64,000 nt of DNA from Coix lacryma-jobi var. lacryma-jobi. Lineage: Eukaryota > Streptophyta > Magnoliopsida > Poales > Poaceae. Below the pieces are notes generated by a model. That model had not been told where the DNA came from, did not search any database, and saw only the letters and a list, made by a program, of their open reading frames with translations. The DNA lies in contig VDCT01000868.1 in the NCBI GenBank assembly GCA_009763385.1, forward strand, positions 248,001-312,000, in the 5' to 3' direction. This document shows positions 57,626-64,000 of this stretch, piece by piece. How positions within the stretch are numbered: position 1 is the first letter of the stretch; each line of letters starts with the position of its first letter. Made by a program: the position numbers and the translations under genes.

Positions 57626-59335
57626 GTTTGCATCTTGTCTGCTTCACATTGGCTATCTCCGTCTCCAGCCCTCACATAAAGCACACCTAGACACACAAGT
57701 GGTATCAGAGCTGGCCTTCTCAAGAGATACAATCTTAGCATTCTCTGCCAACTCAGATTGCAAGCCTGCACAAGACATGCACGCACCCAGCAACGCGGGT
57801 CTAGCCCGAAGCTCATCCACCTCTCCAACCAAAGCAACATAATTCCTCTCAAAGTGAGAAGGTCAGTCATGTGCTTGGAGCACATCTCACTCATCTCCTC
57901 AGAGACAACAACGGTGGACTTGACAAACTCAAGTTCCTTCACTGTATCCTCCCACTTCTGCCTAAACTCCTTCTCTCTCTAGCTGCACGTCTCAACAACT
58001 GTCTTGACTAAGCAAAGCAGCAGTAAGTTTCTCAACTTCAGCAGAGAAGTTCTTTAGGCGTTAGAGATACCTAGGAGGTGTCATCGTCGTCATCGTTCTG
58101 AGGGATCTCCTCCAACTTGCTATCGACCTCATCGCCGAGGGCCATGGTGCAGAAACCCTCGTCGACGGCGAAAAAGCAAAGGCCGTTCAGCTTGTCCTCG
58201 ATCTTCTTCTTCTTCTTCTCAGACTCGTCGTCGCTTGATGCAGCAGAGTCGTCATCCGAGTCGTTGACGTCGCTGAGTGTGGCGAAGAAAGCACGCTGCT
58301 CAGCCTGGGCCTTCTCCAAGTACTTCTTCTTGATGTACTCCTTGTTGAAGCCGCCCTTCCGTTGTGCTTCACGGGACGTATTTCTCCTTGTGCTTGCCGG
58401 AGTCGTAATTGTGCCCATGATCGCCTTGCCATATGTTTTCTTGTTCTTCTTCGGGCAGTGGCGATGAAGTGGTCAGAGTCGCCGCATTCGTAGCATCCAG
58501 CTCGTCCTCCTCCGCGCGGCGACGGTTCATGCGGTTGTTGTGAAACCGCGTGAATCATTTGGCAAGCAAAGCCAACTTGTCATCTCCCATGAAACTCCAG
58601 CTGCTCCTCTGTGAAAGAAAGAAGAGAATAAAGTGCAAGCTTCTAGAGGGGTTAGCAGAAGAGCCAGAAACAAAGCCATCGACGGGCCAAAAGGCTTCTC
58701 ATAAGAAGCCCTCATCATGGCGTCAATCTCACTGGACTTGAGCTTACTAAAGAGCTCGTCGCAAGTGAGAGTCTCATAGTTAGGCGATTCGATGATCGCC
58801 TGAACCTTGGAGTCCCACACCGACCGATCAAGAGTATGGAGTAGCTTGAGAGCTCTCTCATGATCGTCATATGGCAAAAGCTCTTTGTTTGCCCTCATCC
58901 TGTTGACAATCACCTGAAAGCGAGCGAATAAACTTCTATGCTCTCGCCAGGCATGTGTCGAAAGTTCTCATACTCTCGCTTGTGTGACTCGTAGAGACAG
59001 GTTTTGACTTGAGTGGTTCCCTCATGAAAACGCATGAGAGTCGCCCAAAATCTCCCAAGCCGTGGCGAGGTGAAACACGATCAAACTCCGTGATGCTCAA
59101 ACACGAGAAAAGTGCATTACGGGCTCGGCTATTGGCGTCGTGCTCATCGATTTGCTATTGAGTCACACGAGCAGCCAGACCACGTAATCGGTGGTGTTGC
59201 AAATGTCCCAAATTGAAGCATCCATGCTTTGAAGAAAGGCCGACATACGTATCTTCCAATACGCATAGTTCGTCCCATCGAAAAACGGCGGTTTGCCCAT
59301 GCCGTGATCCATGTCGCCTTCTGTGGATCTGAAAT
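57626..59335 (-). pseudogene. C1 copia-type gag, second copy, frameshifted
   Basis: This is the minus-strand Gag of the same family as 11013-12234 but longer. The start is probably at 59310-59312 (MDHGMGKPPFFDG). The UBN2-type core follows: NYAYWKIRMSAFLQSMDASI, WDICNTTDYVV, YESHKREYENFRHM, then VWDSKVQAIIESPNYETLTC (about 58825-58770). A zinc-knuckle start CYECGDSDHF is at 58495-58466, its last Cys lost through a shift. An acidic stretch (FATLSDVNDSDDD through DDDDDTS, 58300-58071) and a coiled-coil-like end (57950-57640) follow. It is cut at 57625 by the A1 LTR and at 59335 by foreign sequence, so its primer site and LTR are lost. Confidence 0.75.
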
Positions 59336-59675
59336 CATTGCGCAAACCAACCGAACAAGGACTCTAGGAGAATAATGAATGTACCAGGAGACTTCCGATC
59401 GAAGGATGAGGTAGGCGGCGACAGGGGGAGGCCGGTCGTCTTCAACCCTAGGACGGCCGGCCTAGGCCACATGTCAGCCTCTCCTCCTTTGCGCGATGTG
59501 ACCTAACCGACCTCTACTTTGTATCTTGGCCGTTGTTCAAGGTCGGTTTGATCCGAGGGCTGCGGTTAATCCCACCGGGCTATATAAGAAACCCCAGACC
59601 CCCCTCCTGGGGACATCATTAGATCAACAACCAGTTCATCGCTTCATAGATCAATCATGTAGTTTAGAGATTGCG
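59336..59675 (+). mobile_element. A4 LTR promoter fragment, plus strand
   Basis: The block GGTCGGTTTGATCC, then GGGCTATATAAG and AACCCCAGACCCCC, corresponds to the U3 promoter part of A1 LTRs but is clearly diverged and in the opposite orientation. TATATAAG is at 59581-59588. Neither LTR end is present; the C1 LTR begins at about 59676. Confidence 0.55.
59581..59588 (+). promoter_or_regulatory. TATA box of A4 LTR fragment
   Basis: TATATAAG is preceded by a CCACCGGGC block and followed by AACCCCAGACCCCC, as in related LTRs. Confidence 0.55.
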
Positions 59676-60022
59676 GATACATGGGGTATGCGAGTCTCGG
59701 AGTGATGAGTGATTGTCAACGGGTTTGATCGCATGTTCTTTGGCTGTGTTGTGCAGGTGTCGAGCACAGAGATAGTGATCGAAGGCAAGGTGAAGGTCAA
59801 GTAGAGACGTGTCGTGTCGATGGACCGGGAGCGGTGATGTGAAGGGCAGACGTGAGGCTTGGACTGAGGCACCGGTGGCATAAGGATCAGCTGTGGTGGC
59901 TGACAGCCTGGGACAGCGACGAGCGGAGACTTGCGGGGCATGGTGTTGCTCGGGTCGAGGACCTGGGGACACGCGTCAGTGGACGAGGTGCACGGGCGGT
60001 GCATCCCCTTTCAGCTTCAGTT

Positions 60023-60305
60023 TGGTGGTTGAGCCACAGAAAAACCACCGGGTGGACGGTTTCCAGGTTTGGGCCACAAAACCTGGGCGTGCTGCGGGTT
60101 TCGAGTTTGGGCACAAAACTTGGGCTGAGGACGGTTCCAGGTTGGGCCTCAAAACCTGGGCGCTGGTGGGTTTCCTGGTTTCGGCCTCAAAACCAGGGGA
60201 TGGACTTGGAGGCTGGTTTCCCGGTTTGGGCCTCAAAACCGGGGGTTGGCGTAAAGGCCTGGTTTCCCAGTTTCGGCCACAAAACGGGGGTGGGTGCAGA
60301 GCGAG
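60023..60305 (+). repeat. tandem hairpin array, copy C
   Basis: Arms in order: GGTGGTT/AACCACC (60023), CCAGGTTT/AAACCTGG (60063), CGAGTTT/AAACTTG (60101, one G-T wobble), CCAGGTT/AACCTGG (60137), CCTGGTTT/AAACCAGG (60174), CCCGGTTT/AAACCGGG (60220) and CCCAGTTT/AAACGGGG (60266, one mismatch). The CCTGG/CCAGG stem is found only in this copy and is fully paired. Spacing is 36-46 bp. Confidence 0.85.
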
Positions 60306-61057
60306 GGCGGCACGTGGTGGCAATCGGGAGGTTGCTTCGAGGCAACGCTACGAGTTGTGCGGGCGTGGCCGTCGGATCACAACTATCTTCGAGTTGGTCC
60401 AGAATAACCCTAGGTTTAGCTGGTTTGCAATGTAATTAGAGAGGGGTAGAGTAGGAATTAGAATTAGGATAAGTAGAGAGAGACACCCTCCTCCCATTCT
60501 ATCTCAGTCATTTGCTCTTTTGCTTCTAGGGTTTCCTGCTCGCCCACATCCCTGCTGTAGCAAACCTGAGATCAACAGATAAGAGATCAATACCTCTGTG
60601 CTCGTGAGATTTTTGAGGAAGTGAGGTCGTAACCTCACCATTGTAGCGTGTGGTAGCCACACGGTTGCAAATTCGTGGTTGTGATTCGCGTTTTGTTCGT
60701 GTTCTTCGTGGATTCCTTTCTCCACATTTTCCCATCGATCGATCTCTTGTTCGGTGCGTCTTTTGCAAATCTGTTTGAACCAAGTTGTTCTAGATTGTGA
60801 GGCACTTCTTTCCACCGAAGGAAATCATCTCAAACCTCACGAGCTAGTAGATCGGCCGATTTTCGTTTTGGATCAAGTTTTGCTCCTTTGACTTGATTTC
60901 TTCCAATTCACTGATTTGGAGTTAAGTTCGAGCCATGATTCCTTTAGGATAGCTCACTAACCTCCTTGGAACTCCTCATACCAAGTCTAAGCCCTAGTGC
61001 TTTTGTTTTGGAGGAGATCGAGTGATTTTCGTGAAAGAAACAGTTCTGGTCTGGGAG

Positions 61058-61325
61058 CATCGGACGCTGGTGTCGGGACCATCGGACGCTGGTTCATACT
61101 AGCGTACGCATCCGATGCCATGTGTCACCTGATAGGCAGTTTAAGGAGCATCGGACGTTGACCATCGGAGCGTCCGTTGCCGTCGGACGCGCCGGGGGTC
61201 AAACATCGGACGCTAGGGTTCACTGTAGTAGCGTCCGATGCCTGTCCAGTAAGGATCCAGTGAGGTCCTGTTTGCATCGGACGCGTCCGGTGCTGAGCCA
61301 TCGGACGCAGGCCAGCGTCCGATGC
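61058..61325 (+). repeat. array of ATCGGACGC words (C1 LTR, copy C)
   Basis: The word CATCGGACGC and its complement GCGTCCGATG occur about ten times in place of the ACCGGACGC/GCGTCCGGT pair of the other copies. The central 16-mer at 61276-61291 reads ATCGGACGCGTCCGGT, changed on one side only. Confidence 0.75.
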
Positions 61326-61415
61326 GACTGTTTTTGCACATTTTTGTTTGCAGTTTGTTCGTCCGACTTTTGTTTTGAGATCCGCTTGTTGCGTTGGATT
61401 GCTGACTTCGTGCTC

Positions 61416-62645
61416 TATTGGTATTTCTTACGAGAAGCGAAGCAGCAAAGTCCGCAAGCGCACGAAAGATACCGTTGTAGCACTTCACCTGGTGGTATTC
61501 AGGGTATCATAATTTCTCAGGGAATGGAAGTGTTCAAGGTCACGGATCTAATAAACCCTAGAGAGAAAAAGAGGGGAACGACTGGGTAATGAGGTTCTTC
61601 TAAAGCTTAGAAGCCTCAACAAACAAGGTAACGTTTTTCACAACCTCACTTCGGGGCACCGGTTACTTTCACTGTCTGCCAGGTAACTCGGCCTATAGCT
61701 CTACGCCGTATCCGAACGTGGGGGAAACTAAGGGCAAACAGGGCTGTCACCACCTGCCGCCGACCCCTCACCCGTGGGATACGAGGCAAACGAGGGTAGC
61801 TCTTAACTTAGACACCACGTCTACGCTATTAGCTACTACTCTAGCGTTGGCCAGGAACCCCTCCAAATGATTCAGAGGTTCCTCTACTAGAGTATCCACC
61901 TAAAGATGGACAACGAACCGCAAGATTGTAAGAACAAGATAACAATGCTCAAGAACTTACTAGAACAAAAGTAGAACTCAACCTTTTCTTACTCCAATGT
62001 AGTAAGTTGGGTTGCAGAGGTACAGCGCAGGAAGTAGTCAATACTTCGGCCTCGCGGCTAGTGCAACTAGGGGATGGAGCCGGTCACTTGCTACTTCTCT
62101 TACTCTACTCTCTATCTCGCTCCCTATTCTATTCCTAACCTAAAGGCTAAGGATATGAGTGAAGCTCTTCCTCTCTACTTCTTTTCTTGTTTCTTGGTAC
62201 TTTATTATCTTGAGAGGTCCTCTCCCATGCTTATATAGGGGTTCTAGGTCGGTTCAATAGGGGGGTTTGCTGCAAATTTCACCCAGCACCGCCTTAGGGA
62301 CATTGATTGTACCGCCTCTGCAAAGGCGGTGGACAGGTGGCGTCACCAGGGGGCGGCCGCCCCCTGGCTGGGCCCCGTGGGCTGGGCCAAAGCCCATTTG
62401 GCCTGAAACGTCGTGCTGAGTCTGAATCTGGTTGAAGTTTGATACACTTTTGGTACTTGGTTTCGATTTTTCCTTCAATTCTTCCTTTACTTTCGGCCCA
62501 AATCACGTTGTTCCTGTATAAATACATGTTCACCAAAACTGTGGAATTTGTTAGTGTAAAAAGGCCCTACCTCTAGTTTGGTGACATTTTATAGAGAATC
62601 ATATGCATGTTGGCGATATAGAATATGTGTTAAGAATCGCCAACA
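61416..62645 (-). repeat. A3 Athila-like 3' LTR, minus strand
   Basis: About 1230 bp. On the plus strand it starts TATTGGTATTT (compare TGTTGGTAT in A2) and ends CGCCAACA at 62645. It has the core CCGCAAGCGCAC (61451), a TATA box on the minus strand (62230-62238) and a GC-rich block (62330-62400). Family membership is inferred from these shared blocks and from the following internal region. The left edge is uncertain. Confidence 0.65.
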
Positions 62646-63190
62646 AACTCCCCCACACTTAGTCCTTTGCTCGTCCTCGAGTAAAGTTTGTGTTTGGACT
62701 TAAGATGGTTCCTTTTCTCATGATAATAGATCTGCATACAAGTTATTCCAGGCTTCACCTGAACTTATGAGCATTCAGAAGTGTCTACCAAGTCATCTTG
62801 AGTAATTGAAAAATGGAACAGTGTGGAATCAACTCTTCTTATTTCAACTCTGCTTAAAACTTGGGGGTTTGTGTATTTGATAAAAGAAATAGCCTTGCTC
62901 TTCAAATGATACTCTCAAGTCACTCAAGAAGTGTATGATCCTCACCAAAGGCTTTGCCCTTCTTTTCATTCTACAACTAAAGCTGTATCTGGAGTTTTGG
63001 GTAGAGAAAGAAGTAGGCATACTTGTATTGTAGGTATTGCAAAGTCAAAGAATTGGACCTTAGGAGATTTCAGTCATACACTTAGATCAAGAAATGCAAG
63101 TGTGTGGAAATATTTTTTTTGGATACTCCTTTCTCATGTCTTTCTCTCCTTTTGGAAACTTGGGAACTATGGGCTATCTTTATTCATCAG

Positions 63191-63345
63191 TTTTTTAGAG
63201 AGAGGCGGGCATCGGAGTATAGTACCCATTGTTTTCATTTGGACACTTGTCCATTTTTTTACTCTCTCATTTTTTTAGAGAGAGGCGGGCATCGGAGTAC
63301 CATTGTTTTCATTTGGACACTTGTCCATTTTTTACTCTCTCATTT
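63191..63345. repeat. tandem duplication of about 77 bp with GGACACTTGTCC box
   Basis: Two head-to-tail copies, 63191-63269 and 63270-63345, each contain AGAGAGAGGCGGGCATCGGA, the box GGACACTTGTCC and ACTCTCTCA. The single-copy equivalent of the box is at about 3890, 20174 and 46640 in A1 and A2. Confidence 0.8.
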
Positions 63346-63916
63346 TTTAGGATAGCCCATAATTCTTTTCAAGATTTTTGGGAGAGAAAGATCATGATCA
63401 ATGGTGGAGCATTTATTTTTGTGGTGGATGCATGGCATGTCTTGCATAACTCTTAATGCAAGAGTTAGCTTTATTTGGTGGGTGTACGTGAATCTTGATC
63501 TTAAATGCATGAAAGAAGTCTACACATAGGTCACAACTATTTGAATAAGCTCAATACAAATACAAGCAGCATATGAATATACGGTTGCAAAGTTTTTCAT
63601 CATATGGCTCTGGTAGGATATATCATAGAAGAGCAGGCTTTTGAATTTGATTTGTAAAATAAATCCCAAGTTCGTTGCAAGAGTGAACAAGTTCATATCA
63701 TCCTACTGTATCGCAAATTTCAATTACTTAGAGAATTGGGGTCCCTATAACAAGTTGCTCATGAGTCATAGGAATTTTAGCGAGGAATAAAGAGTATGCA
63801 AATCATTTTCAATGATAGAAAGGAATTGGAGTAATTCTCTCTCTTTTTATTGTCATGGGAGGAACAAAAGAATGTTGGTGAAATTGCTATGTAATATACC
63901 TCAGTGTTGATTCCTC

Positions 63917-63929
63917 CTCCCCCACACTT
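63917..63929 (-). promoter_or_regulatory. internal polypurine motif of A3 element
   Basis: Minus-strand AAGTGTGGGGGAG is identical over 13 bases to the terminal tract at 62648-62660 and lies 1.27 kb inside the element. Confidence 0.55.
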
Positions 63930-64000
63930 GTTTTTGTACCTATCTTTGATTTAAACAAGTAGACACAAAGAATACAAAAACAAGTGGAGACAAATATATT

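Larger units (their letters stand above)
59676..61415 (+). mobile_element. C1 copia-type LTR, third copy, 3' end replaced
   Basis: It is collinear with the reverse of 16131-12249 and with 1-1654. Similarity starts at TGCGGATACATGGG (59676). It holds hairpin array C (60023-60305), a promoter-like stretch (about 60440-60500) and a word array in which ATCGGACGC replaces ACCGGACGC. The last 240 bp of the LTR are missing because the A3 LTR starts at about 61416. Confidence 0.7.
62646..64000 (-). other. A3 element internal 3' region, runs off the window
   Basis: It begins with the polypurine tract (minus-strand AAGTGTGGGGGAG, 62648-62660) and corresponds loosely to the non-coding 3' regions of A1 and A2 (GGACACTTGTCC box, GATACTCTCAAGTC block). 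It contains a tandem duplication (63191-63345) and an exact second copy of the polypurine motif (63917-63929). Short open frames here are not convincing as genes. Confidence 0.6.

Noticed and set aside
57700..57712. Plus-strand TGGTATCAGAGC, a perfect Met-tRNA primer-binding site
   Set aside because: No LTR end lies just upstream, and it falls inside the minus-strand C1 gag coiled-coil region, where the complement is ordinary coding sequence. Treated as coincidence.
1..64000. Single-base indels between near-identical copies as biologically programmed frameshifts
   Set aside because: Indels occur at different places in each copy, also in non-coding LTR parts, often at doubled bases. Decay or sequencing error explains them better than programmed frameshifting.

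Overview
The window is plant repeat DNA, almost certainly from a grass, possibly a panicoid (inference from the repeat families: Athila-like, Tat, Tekay-type and large-LTR copia elements; not proven). I see no host gene, rRNA, tRNA or CRISPR array. Practically every base can be assigned to an LTR retrotransposon, a solo LTR or a Mutator-type foldback element. No reverse transcriptase, RNase H or integrase domain is recognisable in the 64 kb. What coding capacity remains is gag, retropepsin, one chromodomain and one captured antisense gene, nearly all broken by small indels. Names used here are local: A1, A2, A3, A4 = related Athila-like (Ty3/gypsy) LTR families; C1 and C2 = copia-type families; T1 and T2 = Tekay-like families; G1 = Tat-type element.

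Layout. 1-1654: plus-strand C1 LTR carrying a tandem hairpin array. 1655-11012: minus-strand A1 element (truncated 3' LTR, gag and two tandem protease domains, tRNA-Asp primer site, 5' LTR), with an 852-bp Mutator-like foldback element at 4034-4885. 11013-16131: minus-strand C1 gag fragment, primer site and LTR; the LTR is split by an A1 solo LTR (13037-14817, TSD GTGAG). 16132-17353: antisense plant-mobile-domain gene of a G1 Tat-type element, followed by its 3' LTR from 17354. That LTR is split by a four-level nest: A1 element 17869-43419 (TSD GTCGT) contains C2 element 23895-40957 (TSD ATCGC), which contains T1 element 29235-36933 (TSD TCATC). 43420-44429 is the rest of the G1 LTR.

44430-57625 is another A1 LTR split by the A2 element 44692-56102 (TSD CTAAT), which is itself interrupted by a T2 solo LTR 48389-51340 (TSD GAGTC). 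57626-59335 is a second minus-strand C1 gag. 59336-59675 is a promoter fragment of an A4 LTR. 59676-61415 is a plus-strand C1 LTR with the third hairpin array. 61416 to the window end is a minus-strand A3 LTR plus the 3' part of its internal region.

How the parts work together: each family keeps cis signals (LTR ends, TATA box, primer site, polypurine tract) and at most gag or gag-protease, so all are non-autonomous and would need enzymes from partners elsewhere. Three features deserve attention. (1) The C1 LTRs hold a tandem array of about 37-bp units, each a perfect or near-perfect hairpin; stems differ between units but their two arms change together. (2) The A2 LTR has grown by 72 bp and now contains a complete tRNA-Asp primer-binding site inside the LTR. 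(3) A1 elements encode gag plus two tandem retropepsins, and A1, A2 and A3 carry extra copies of their polypurine tract about 1.2 kb inside the element, with the copy matching the family's own tract. Many single-base indels between copies could be decay or uncorrected sequencing errors; I cannot tell which.
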